In this document: positions 36,062-46,775 of the stretch, piece by piece
Layout of the letters: the number at the start of each line of letters is the position of its first letter
How positions within the stretch are numbered: position 1 is the first letter of the stretch
Assembly: GCF_032854445.1 (NCBI RefSeq)
Contig: NC_088304.1
Coordinates: forward strand, 1 to 64,000
Source: Liolophura sinensis
Taxonomy: Eukaryota > Mollusca > Polyplacophora > Chitonida > Chitonidae
Direction: 5' to 3'
DNA: 64,000 nucleotides
Made by a program: the position numbers and the translations under genes
Notes under the pieces: model-generated
The model's input: the letters and a program-made list of their open reading frames with translations, nothing else
Databases searched by the model: none
Told to the model about the DNA's origin: nothing

Positions 36062-37025
36062 ACACCAGTAATCATGAGTGAATTTTGCTTGACAGAGCTC
36101 GTGGTCTTCTATCTTTAACTTTCCTTGCCGTGTGTCATATGTAGCGCAGTTGTAAGACTGAAAGTTACGTTGTTACTTATTTATTGGACTGGTGTTTAAC
36201 GGAAAGCTGAAGAATTTGTCTGACGTGTTGCAGTGATTTCACACACTCTACAGTGCCTAATCCAAAACAGATATTTCAGTATGATTGGAGCTGGTTGCTA
36301 TTTTTCGATGTTGTGACATATACATCGCTTCTGAGCGGGTTTAGAGGCTGCTTGCCAAATAACATGAAAAGTGGAGTAAACAGAACTGACATGACGGAGG
36401 AATCAAGTGGCCTTCCAAACAGCTGTCAGTCATATCTATAGTCTGTTTCGCTTCTCGAGGTTCCCAGTTTCTTGCACTTTGGCCGATTCCCCGCCTTACC
36501 ATACCATCTCCTTACTTTTTGCAGATCTTTTTTCAGACGACCTTGTTATAGTAAATATGATCAACAATGGTTGCCTAACATTTTAGACAGGTGACATGAT
36601 ACAAGACAGACTTGTTTTAACTTCAGCGATAAAAGAGTTGGAATTTGAAACACCTCTGTCGAAGTGTTTTAAGTCGTTTGCGACCAACGGACTAATAATA
36701 AATATACAATCTTGTGAAGAACCGGATGTATAACACTTGATCCATAACTCACTATCCATCACCTACAGCTGCATTCAAAGACGCCGCCTGAACAATAAAC
36801 TTTGACATTCCTTGTGCCTGTGTGAAGTTCATGGTTTCCTTCAACGGTAGGTCCACTGTGCAGATAGACAGGGCATTTTGCGACAGTCGGGGATAATCTC
36901 TCTCACCCTCCATACACTGTTAATAACAGATGTACTGTCCTTTTCAACTGTATATTTATTTCATGGTCCATTCTGTGCAAATATCTTCGTTCTGTAAGGA
37001 AGGGATACGCCTGAGTTGAAAGTTT

Positions 37026-37118
<93 letters not shown>

Positions 37119-37226
37119 ACCTGCGACGGGGTAACTTAAAAGAAAAATCTATCTTTCGACACCTAATATTCACCTTATCAGAAGTACAAAAAAATAGAAC
37201 AAAGTGCATCAAAGCGTGCTATTATA
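36062..37226. other. Non-coding DNA between Tc1 halves
   Basis: No gene. About 36140-36490 is related to 43800-44110 (shared phrases TACAGTGCCTAAT, ATATTTCAG, CAGTTTCTTGCAC, GGCCGATTCC). A (CA)n-(TA)n microsatellite lies at about 37027-37111. Confidence 0.5.
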
Positions 37227-37373
37227 TACTATCCAAAAAAAGAAACGCATAACCCGGTTTTTTGCGGAGGTGATGCAGTCTTTTCAATTATGCATAATTA
37301 AATAAGAATTGCTATTCTGCAAATATTTTTTTACACAGATTAAGGAAGGGTCCATATCTAGACAACAAGGCCA

Positions 37374-38020
37374 TCAACTTGAGGTAAGACACTCACAATG
37401 AGTCTCCCACTTGAGTGGAATGTCAGTATCTGTTGTGACCACCACGGGCACGAATAACAGTTCTGACACGCCTTGTCGTGGACTGGATGAGGTGCTGGAT
37501 AGAGGCCTGGGGAATGTTCTGCCACTCTTCCTGCAAACATGCAACTTGCTCTTGAAGCGTTTGGGGTTGAGGTTAACGTTGGCATAGACGTCGATCAAGT
37601 TCATCCCACAGATGCTCAATTGGGTTAAGATCCGGGGAACGGGACGGCCAGGGTAGCACATTTCCATTATTTTCGGCGAGGAAGTCCCTTGTGACACGTG
37701 CCGTGTGCGGTCTGGCGTTGTCCTGCTGGAACAACTCCCGCTGAACGTCAATGACAGGTAAGAGGTGTGGCTGCAGGATGGTGTCTCGGTAGCGTACGGC
37801 CGTAAGATTTCCCTGAACGTGGACAAGATTTGTACGACCAGTATACGATATTACTGCCCACATCATCACACTCCCTCCACCAAATCTGTCCACTTGGCGT
37901 ACGCAGTTAGGGGCATAACGTTCGTGAGCACGTCTGTAAACCCGGTTTCTACCATCACGTCTCTGCAATAGGAATCTGGACTCATCACTGAACCAAATGC
38001 GTCGCCAGTTGCGTAGATTC
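37374..38020 (-). pseudogene. Tc1 transposase C-terminal half, left arm
   Basis: The minus strand reads NLRNWRRIWFSDESRF, then QQDNARPHTARVTRDF and SPDLNPIEHLWDELDRRL. The DD34E residues are present. A TAA interrupts where the right arm has Gln-Pro (CGT TAA versus CGT CAA), so this arm is truncated relative to its partner. Everything upstream of the core is antisense to the right arm and not original coding sequence. Confidence 0.85.
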
Positions 38021-38030
38021 AGGTCAGACA

Positions 38031-38744
38031 GTGCGGAACAGGCTGAGGGAACATGGACTGAGAGCCAGGAGGCCCTATGTTTGGGTCGTGCTGCGTACTC
38101 ACCATCGCGCCAATCGCCTCCGATGGTGTAACAACGTGACTGCATGGAATCTACGCAACTGGCGACGCATTTGGTTCAGTGATGAGTCCAGATTCCTATT
38201 GCAGAGACGTGATGGTAGAAACCGGGTTTACAGACGTGCTCACGAACGTTATGCCCCTAACTGCGTACGCCAAGTGGACAGATTTGGTGGAGGGAGTGTG
38301 ATGATGTGGGCAGCAATATCGAATACTGGTCGTACAAATCTTGTCCACGTTCAGGGAAATCTTACGGCCGTACGCTACCGAGACACCATCCTGCAGCCAC
38401 ACCTCTTACCTGTCATTGACGTTCAGCGGGAGTTGTTACAGCAGGACAACGCCAGACCGCACACGGCACGTGTCACAAGGGACTTCCTCGCCGAAAACAA
38501 TGTAAATGTGCTACCCTGCCCGTCCCGTTCCCCGGATCTTAACCCAATTGAGCATCTGTGGGATGAACTTGATCGACGTCTACGCCAACGTCAACCTCAA
38601 CCCCAAACGCTTCAAGAGCAAGTTGCATGTTTGCATGAAGAGTGGCAGAACATTCCCCAGGCCTCTATCCAGCGTCTCATCCAGTCCATGACAAGGCGTG
38701 TCAGAACTGTTATTCGTGCCCGTGGTGGTCACAACAGATACTGA
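38031..38744 (+). pseudogene. Tc1 transposase, N-terminally truncated, right arm
   Basis: The 237-codon open frame matches the catalytic part of a Tc1 transposase: RLREHGLRARRPYV, FSDESRF (Asp51 of this frame), QQDNARPHTAR (Asp139) and SPDLNPIEHLWDEL (Glu174). The last two acidic residues are separated by 34 residues, the DD34E signature. About 100 N-terminal residues with the DNA-binding domain are missing here but occur at 35760-36061. The frame ends TRY-like (GGHNRY), as Tc1 proteins do, 195 bp from the terminus. Confidence 0.88.
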
Positions 38745-38939
38745 CATTCCACTCAAGCGGGAGACTCATTGTGAGTGTCTTACCGCAAGTTGATGGCCTT
38801 CTTGTCTAGATATGGAACCTTCCTTAATCTGTGTAAAAAATATTTGCAGAATAGCAATTCTTATTTAGTTATGCATAATTGAAAAGACTGCATCACCTCC
38901 GCAAAAAACCGGGTTATGCGTTTCTTTTTTTGGATAGTA

Positions 38940-39538
38940 TATCATAAAACGTAATGATTTTTTCACGCCGTTTGTATCACATTGTGGTATTACATTCTAC
39001 CCCGCTGTCAGTTGCGGGCCGTGTGCAAATATACATATTAAAGAGAGATATACATAAGACGTACAGCATAGAATAAAACCCGAGCATCGACAACAGTGTG
39101 GTATCTGACAAATGGTCGCACATACCCGTTGAAATACGGCCATTTGTCAATTTACCTCAGTTAGGGTTTTATTCTAACTGATGGTGTAAATGCAGAAATA
39201 GTAGCAAATTACACGCCTACTAGCACCATGGCCTAAGCAGAATTAGGTAAGAACAATGCAGTGATGTTAACTGCAATTTATTAGACGTCACTGGTCTAGA
39301 ATTATTGAAAATGCTTTGTTGTCACATTTAACATGCAATAACGTTAAAACAAATATCCTTTTCAAACAACATCGAGTGTGTCGCGCAACACACCGATCGG
39401 TGCATTTAAGTCCCCGATCAATATCATTAACTGTTTATGTCTACAAGTAAAACAGTTTGAATTTGTGTACTTAATAGATTTGTTTTTGTGATTTATATAA
39501 AGGTGAACTATCGGAATTTCAGAGATAAAAGTGTTATT
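38940..39538. other. Non-coding, dispersed repeat
   Basis: No gene. About 39050-39270 is the best-preserved member of the 'CGACAACAGTGTGGTATCTGAC ... GGGTTTTATTCTAACTG ... CACCATGGCCTAAGCAG' family, found inverted at 30470-30700 and 44790-44940. Confidence 0.5.
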
Positions 39539-39549
39539 TCGCACAGTTT

Positions 39550-39796
39550 TACCGGCCCCGATAGCAAAGTTGGTAGAGCGTCCGCTTCAGGAACGGTAGA
39601 TTCGGGGTAAATAGTAGGTCGGTGTCTTACTTGCCTTTGGTAAGGCGTTTCAATGAAGCAGCACTAGATAAAAGAGCGGTGGGAATTCGTCCTGCAACAA
39701 GGAGGCACATTACATTCACTCCAAGGATTCTTTTGTTGTCATATGACTGAAAAATTGTTAAGTTCGACGTTAAACCTCAAGCACTCACTCACTCAC
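39550..39796 (+). mobile_element. Second tRNA-SINE family, with (ACTC)n tail
   Basis: It starts ACCGGCCCCGATAGCAAAGT with a tRNA-like A-box region (AGTTGGTAGAGCG) and ends AGTTCGACGTTAAACCTCAA followed by CACT repeats. It is flanked by an 11-bp direct repeat TCGCACAGTTT (39539-39549 and 39797-39807), a clear target-site duplication. Its body differs from the other SINE family in this window. Confidence 0.88.
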
Positions 39797-39807
39797 TCGC
39801 ACAGTTT

Positions 39808-41171
39808 ATAGATATGGCTTCTGTTTTTTTTTTTTTGTTTATATATTTTGCACGCTGACACCATGACGTGGAAAAAAAACATTTGTTTCATGACATCCTG
39901 TTTTTGAGGTCAGCGGTATGACGTCATAATACATGTACCGTGCAATTACATTACTACGTCTCGCAACAATACGACACGACGTCATACACATACATAAAAA
40001 TACCATTTTTGCCACATTTTCACACGGAAGGGGGGGGGGGAATAGACTTTAACACCGTCGCTTTGGTGTTTCTTGTCTAACCCGGATACCGCTGAAGTTT
40101 GTTTCATTCTCGGGATTTCAGTCGGTAAGAAACGAAGTTCAACGCACTCAAGGGATTTGTCAAGGGACGAAACAAGGTTCAGCGGCATCGGGTTACACAA
40201 CAAACGAAGGTGTTAAACCCTTAAATATGCTGTGTCCGGAAAATTTTGAACAAATGAAAGTGGATATGCAAATTTAAGAGGATTGCACAAACTAATACAG
40301 AAACATATTAGAAAGCATAAATAAATTCGGCTATAAACTTCGTAAAGCATTGGAAACGTTTTCACCGCTGTAGAGCGGTTCTGTCTGCTAATTATCCTTG
40401 GACTACGAGCTTGAAATTTAAACTGGAGGCCCGCACAGGTAGCACTGATAATTGATGAATACTCTTATATATGTTATTAGTTTTATTTATTGTTTATATA
40501 TATTTCTTAAATACTGATGTCTGAAGTTCTTTTGGAGATGGTTAAAGCTCAAGCATGGTTGGCTGGGTTACAAGAGGAAAATTCGGTCTATAGATTGACA
40601 TAAACCAAGATTCCGCTGGTGACCTAAGCATCCCCCTTCAGACCTGGTCTTGTGATGACAACACAGCATTTCCTGTAATTCTACACCACTTGCCTCTGTT
40701 AATTTCTGTCTATCATTTTTTCATATTTCTTTTGGCATACTTGTGATTAAATCGTGGAGCTATAACTTGTGACGTAAATTGAAAACACCCAATTTTACAC
40801 AAGATCGAACAATTGTTACCAGGCCAGATATGCACGCAATGTAGAGGACATTTGGTGTATTTAGTGTAAACAAACTCGACGATAGTTTGTTCTCGCCTCG
40901 TGCATACGCGCTCTTGACGTCCCGCCACTCGGGAACTTCCTCGACCACCACTGCGCCCAAACATACAAATAGTAATGAGCCTTACTTATTGTGTAGTGCG
41001 AGTGCACTGGCTCCTGGTTCAAGGAGGAGCCTTAGACTTATTAGTTGGACTTAAGTATTATTGCTGAACTTCGATTTGAACGTAAACGCCGACTTGTTTT
41101 TTTTTTCGTTTTTTTGTTATGAAAGATTGAAACAACATAATCAATCAAATCAACCCTTCTTCTTACTAAAG
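39808..41171. other. Non-coding; small Penelope scrap
   Basis: No gene. About 40748-40880 (minus) resembles the Penelope 3' region (CVKLGVFNLRHKL versus CVNCDDFNLRHKLL). A G-run is at about 40030-40040. Confidence 0.5.
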
Positions 41172-41173
41172 TA

Positions 41174-42711
41174 CCGGGCAAAAGAAACGTATAACCTTGT
41201 TGAGCACCACAAGAAAGAGAAAGAAAGACAGACAGTATCAACATGATAAGCATTATATTGCAATAAACCATTTTCCAAGTTCTGTTCAAAAATTCAAAGC
41301 CATATGGATATTACACTTGCTGTCAGGCCGAGTAAAGAAGGCATGGGGTAAATCTGAAAAAAATACACAAATGCAAGTAAAGGGACTCCCTTAAAAGGTG
41401 TACCTAATGTCCTATCATGTCATAAGACAGATCGTTAGTAGCGTGTGTGAGCACCCATTGCATCAATTAAAGCCAAAATACGTCTTCTCATGGAAGTCGT
41501 CAGCCGCCGGATGACGTCATCAGGAATTCTGTCCCACTCCTCAAATAAAGCCTGTTCGAGCTGTTGCCTGTTTTGTGGGGGAGGGACGCGTTGTCTCAGA
41601 CGTCGATCAAGATGATCCCACAGATGCTCTAAGGGATTCATGTCTGGCGATCGTGTTGGCCAAGGCAGTACGTTGACATCAACGGTGTCCAGATAATTTA
41701 GTACAACTCTGGTAGTATGAGGTCGTGCATTGTCCTGCTGCAAAAGGATACCCCTTTGCTGTTGATGCACGAATGGCACCACAACAGGTTCCAATATTTC
41801 ATCTCGGTATCTTTGGCCAGTCAGATTTCGCTGGATGATGACCAATCTCGTTCTCACCTGTCCACAAATTCCGCCCCATACAAGCACCCCACCAGCACAA
41901 AAAGGGTGGACATTCTGAATGCAGTTTTGTGCCAATCGCTCTCCCCTGCGTCGACACACACGAATTCGACCATCATTTCTGAAGACGTTATATCGACTTT
42001 CATCAGTGAACAGCACCCTTTCCCAGTATCGTCGCTGCCATCGACGTACAACTCTTGCCCAACGCAGCCTGTTTTGACGGTGTAGAGGAGTCAATGCCAT
42101 TCCACGGAAGGGGCGATAGGCTGCGATACCACTCACGCGGAGTCGTCGTAAGACTGTGCGTCTGCTGATGTGTGTCCCAGTGCCGTTTCCGCCGTTTCCG
42201 CCGTTGACGTCGCCGTCACAAACCGGTTACGCAGGTGGATTGTGGGGATGTACCGTTGTAACACTTGGCCTGCCCGATCTTGGACGATCTTGTGTCCGGC
42301 CTGTTAGGCGGTAACGACCCAACAGTCTGTTGATGGTGGCTTGACTGAAATTGAATGTTCTGGCAATGTGGTGTTGGCTGGCACCAATGTCGGCCATACC
42401 AGTGGCTCTATCACGTTCTGTTTGTGTGAGTCTCGGCATCTCTTAGATGTTTTTTTTATGGTATTGCACCCTTACCATGTGCTACATCGGTATTTATACG
42501 GCGGTCATTATCGACAATTTTCAACAGGGCCCGAAACTCTGTTTTTCCGACTTTTCATGATGTCTTACACCAATTTCAATGAATCTCGTTAAAAAGTGAC
42601 GTGTACACAGGGTGCTTATGTACAAACGTATTCGCACAACGTTCAAACTTATTCAACTTATTTTTCCATAGAAAAAAATGCATTTAAAAGTTATACGTTT
42701 CTTTTACCTGG
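41174..42711 (-). mobile_element. Tc1-family transposon B
   Basis: A 1,538-bp element with inverted termini: CCGGGCAAAAGAAACGTATAAC at the left and its near complement (GTTATACGTTTCTTTTACCTGG) at the right. TA lies directly outside at 41172-41173 and 42712-42713. It encodes one transposase on the minus strand. Confidence 0.88.
41435..42439 (-). pseudogene. Tc1 transposase of element B, two frameshifts
   Basis: The ATG is at 42439. The N-terminal part (42439-42227) has a helix-turn-helix (HHIARTFNFSQATINRLLGRY) and the AT-hook-like RPRSGRPSVTT. The frame then shifts twice around 42150-42250 (YIPTIHLRNRFVTATST-like residues in one frame, GTHISRRTVLRRLR in another) before the open catalytic half (42136-41435). 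The catalytic residues are intact: FTDESRY, QQDNARPHTTRV and SPDMNPLEHLWDHL, with 34 residues between the last two. It ends GAHTRY. The protein as it stands cannot be made in one piece. Confidence 0.88.
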
Positions 42712-42713
42712 TA

Positions 42714-45045
42714 GTTTATTACTCAGTAACAGGAGCTCAGATTGATCGGGAATACATTATCTCTACGGAGTGTACTTTAAAGGCAGGTCAGTTTGTTTTC
42801 TTCCTATTACCTATTCTGTAGAGAGGCGTCCTGATCCGACGTGTAAGTCCGACGTCGGGGAATACAATTATAGCACGGAGAACTTATTAATAAAGTATTG
42901 AGGGATGTGTTTTCTTATTCCATGGGGTGGGGGGAGGGTGCATTTTTGAGACGTAAAACTGAGGAAAACGGGTGCTAACCAGGCAAGCCCTACTGCTTAC
43001 ACGGAGTTGTCTCCCTTTCCGGTTTTTTTTTCCGGCCAAGAAAATAAAATCTTTAATACAATTCGTGTCGGTAATGAAGTTCAGAGCCTTCCGTCGTTGA
43101 AAGAGGGTTAAATGAATCGATGTCAATTTGTATCAATATTATTGCTCCCTGACTGTATAGTACATTTACTAAGCATCAGAGCTGTCACATGTTTCTGTCA
43201 GTTGCAGCGGAGTTACGCCTTCACAGTCACTGAACAGTTGATTTAGGTCAGTTATGCAAGGTCAGGATTAGTCCTCATGAAATTAAAAGCACCAAGAAGA
43301 TGAGACGACAAAATACGGTGATGGGTGTGTTTTTAATTTACAGTATAAAGATCAACGTTAACCAGAAAAATATCTTTACGGAAACTTCCCTGTGTGTATC
43401 TCTACGTGCTGTTGAAGTTTCATTTTGGTTAACAATTGTTTTCATGGGTAAAACAAGCTTTATAACGTGATCAGTTTTGTTACTTTTGGAATGTTTTATA
43501 ATCTGTATTTCTGCCGTAGTCTCTCAGGCTTCCTTCATAGTACAGCGTACAGACGAAGGGAGGTAGATTCCTTTTGAGGGCAGGGTTTATTTTTCCCTTG
43601 GTGACATACATTTTTATCAGATATAGGCTGTCTTGCACTGATTACGTGTTATCATGAATCAGAGTAATTGTTAAGCCATGGTATTACGTAACGTTTGGCA
43701 CTTATAGTGAAATCATGCGTGAATCCTGGTTGAGAGCACATGTGGTCCTCTAGCTATCATTAACATGTTATGCGTAGAGGAAGTAGAAGGCTGAACATTT
43801 GTTATATATGTATTTAATTGATTGGTGTATAACTGCATGCTCAGGAATTTTACAGAAAGTTACATTTCTGGTGCAGTGATTCTCTCCACTCTACAATGCC
43901 TAATGCTAAAGAAAAAAGATATTTCAGCGTATACATTGCTTTAATGCATGCTTTCCATATAACACGTAAGGAAAATTTAGGCAGAACTAAAAAATAGCCT
44001 CACGAGCGTGTCAGCAGCAGTCAGTCACAGCCATAGTCAGTTTCGCTTCTTGCACAGTTTCTTGCACTGGGGCCGATTCCTCGCCTTATCTACCACATCA
44101 GGTCCTTTCTCTCGTTCACGACTAACACAGTGATATTGAGATCAACAGGCAAGGGCGAAACTGATTGATCTGTGTCCTGACACAGCAGCATGTGAACGGT
44201 GATTTAACTCTATGTAGGAATGATGAAGACATTCAAAGGATGAAGATTTGCCTCAAACCAAGGCAAAAGTGTCTGAGGATTTTACCGGATGTTTTTTACT
44301 GTCCTTTTCATCACGATAGGAACAAAAATTATCACAGCATGCTCATTAGATGTTTTTCGTATTTCTACAATACCACTTGCCAATTTTGCCACATTCTCTT
44401 TATCAGAGTGAAACAAAAAAGGGTCCTTTTTCCGACGTCGGTCATGATTAAAGCAGACGACAGCAGACGTTATATTTGTTCAGCAGACGTTATTTTTGTT
44501 CAAGCAAAGTTTTCTCCCTTTTTGTTTTTTCTCGCTTTGACTCCGAGGATATATCCGCGCGCGATGCCTTCACTCCGTTGGTATATGGAAACTGATGTAC
44601 ACCCGGAGACCCGTCATATTCGATATGGTATGTTTTGTGTTTCAATCAATCAAATGAAACAGAATTTTCTCTGAATGGCGATAACATTGAATATATGCCT
44701 TGTATATGTAGACTGTTAAGTGTGTCTTTTCTAGTGACGTCTAATACATTGCAATTAACATGACAGCAATTTTGTCTTTACTTGATTCAACAAAAGCCAT
44801 GGTGCTAGGGGATTTGCCTGTTGGTATTTGGGATTGATGAACTAGGTAAATTAACAAGAGATTTTGTCCGTTGTATGTGACCATTTGTCAACCATCACAT
44901 TTCCGTCATTGTTTTGGTTTTACTCTCTATGCAGCTGGCCTTTAAATGTAACGAATAACTATAGTTTACCGTTACGCCAACGTGAAGTCGTGCATCCTAT
45001 TCAGCCCTGAACCCCAAAGTTTCCTCATCACATTATATATGATGA

Positions 45046-45098
<53 letters not shown>
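42714..45098. other. Non-coding, dispersed repeats and (AT)n
   Basis: No supported gene. About 43800-44110 matches the repeat at 36140-36490; about 44790-44940 is an inverted member of the 39050-39270 family. A 169-codon frame at 44165-44674 has no family signature and overlaps a 24-bp tandem duplication (GCAGACGTTATATTTGTTCA). (AT)n fills about 45040-45100. Confidence 0.5.
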
Positions 45099-45100
<2 letters not shown>

Positions 45101-45103
<3 letters not shown>

Positions 45104-46773
45104 TCCTGGAAAAAAGTTTGGAATATTGGTGAATTTCACACCATCTCCACAAAGAGCGTGGTTCGTTGCGTTCAGGTCAATAATCTGTCGATTGGTTTCA
45201 CTTGGACTAGTCTCTATGATGCATTATCAATAGTTTCCTCAAACCAAAACATTTCTAAATGTTATAGGAGACGAGTTTTTCACGATATTCTGAAAGCGCC
45301 CCAAACAAGTGCAGAAATTCAGTGAAACCCATGTATTTTATTACGAGCTGTAACTTTTATTCGATTGGAAATATGTCTACAATACTTGGTAAGTTAAATA
45401 TGCAAAACACTAACAATACAGAAAATTAATTTAGTACTTGGTGTGCCCACCCCTCGTATTGTACAATGCGCGCACACGTCTTGGCATACTGGCAACTAAG
45501 GAAGTCAAAGTTTCTTCCGGTATATCTCTCCAGCAAGTGAGCACAGCACGAGATAGTTCAGCCACGTTCGTTGGGGCTTCATCCACGTTATTCAACCCAC
45601 GGGAAACTTCCGCCCACAAGTTCTCAATTGGGTTCATATCCGGTGAAATGGCTGGCCCCTGCATGTGCTCAACACCCTCCTGTTCCAGAAAATTCCGTAT
45701 CAGTTCGGTCCGGTGCGGCGTGGCGTTGTCGTCCTGGTACACAAAGTTTGCCCTGAATTGTTGCCGAGCAAATGGGAGCATTATCGTTTCCAGAATCCGT
45801 TGATATTGGTGCTGGTTCGTGTGTCCATCCAAGACGTGCAGGTCGCATTTACCAGTGCTATGAAAAGCGCCCCAGACGGTGACCCCAACGCCCCCGCCTT
45901 GGACTCTGGGCATGATGCAATCTTCGTTCAGAGCCTCGTGAGCCTGACGACGCACCATCACACGGCCATCTTCCCGGTAGACGACAAAACGAGACTCATC
46001 ACTGAATATCACGTGTCGCCAGTGTCCCACCTGCCAGTTCAGGTGTTCCCGCGCCCAGGATAAGCGTCCCTGGCGGTGTCGACGCTGTAGCAAAGGCTTC
46101 CTCTTAGGCCTCCTTACCAAATACCCAGCAGTCAACAGTCTTGATCGCACTAAGCGGCTTGACACAGGAGTATTGGTAAATCTCATCCAGTCAGCGCGTA
46201 TCTGGTTGGAACTCTTCGTACGGCCATTGCGGCAGTCTCACCAGATACCAGTCCTCTCTTTCGGTGGTCTTTCGTGGCCGACCAGACCTCGGTCTAGGCG
46301 TCGGCACACCCGTCTGTCGTTGTCGCTTAAAGATTTTGGAGACGGCTCCCTGAGTGACACCAAGAGCTGCTGCAATGTCCTTCTGTTTTGCTCCAGCCAG
46401 GCTCATACCAACGATACGGTTGCAGACTGCAGCACTCAGTTGACGTCTCATGATCACAGCAGTATTGTTGGAAACACTCTGGAGCACTGGCATGCCTTAA
46501 CCGAGCTTTTATAAGAGTTACAAGGTTAAATTATAATCATGTCTGCGTACATGACTTTTTCACTGAGAAATGGATGGTCATGCTTTGTCCCAACTGTAAT
46601 TTTGCTCAGGTGACACAAGCAATAATGGTGTGTATGAGCTGAAAGGGGACATAATCCACTACATTTTCCACCCAAACAAGAATGTGTGCTTTCAATGTAA
46701 GGCGCACAAAAGTATGTTTCTGGTAAATGCTATCATCAGTGAAAACAATATTCCAAACTTTTTTCCAGGACTG
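45101..46773 (-). mobile_element. Tc1-family transposon C
   Basis: A 1,673-bp element with perfect 28-bp inverted termini (CAGTCCTGGAAAAAAGTTTG inward). TA flanks are at 45099-45100 and 46774-46775; the left flank is inside an (AT)n tract. The single gene is on the minus strand. This family differs from elements A and B. Confidence 0.92.
45431..46493 (-). pseudogene. Tc1 transposase of element C, one frameshift
   Basis: It starts at ATG 46493. The N-terminal half (to 46191) has a helix-turn-helix (KQKDIAAALGVTQGAVSKIF), RPRSGRPRKTT and WYLVRL. One single-base shift near 46195-46200 (between QPDTR and ADWMRFTNTPVS) separates it from the catalytic half (46186-45431). That half carries FSDESRF, YQDDNATPHRTE and SPDMNPIENLWAEV: DD34E spacing with all three acidic residues kept. 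It ends GGHTKY. The frame is otherwise clean, so this is a young copy or the shift is a base-call error. Confidence 0.9.
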
Positions 46774-46775
46774 TA

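Larger units (their letters stand above)
37227..38939. mobile_element. Palindromic Tc1 element bounded by TA
   Basis: A 1,713-bp unit begins TACTATCCAAAAAAAGAAAC and ends with its reverse complement, flanked by TA (37225-37226 and 38940-38941). Its arms are nearly identical inverted copies of about 794 bp (37227-38020 and 38147-38939) separated by a 126-bp loop. Each arm encodes the C-terminal, catalytic half of the same Tc1 transposase. A normal Tc1 has short terminal repeats and one gene, so this is a rearranged, hairpin-forming derivative. Confidence 0.88.

Noticed and set aside
44165-44674. 169-codon frame
   Set aside because: No recognisable domain, overlaps an internal tandem duplication, and neighbouring DNA is dispersed repeat. 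Length alone is within chance for the window.
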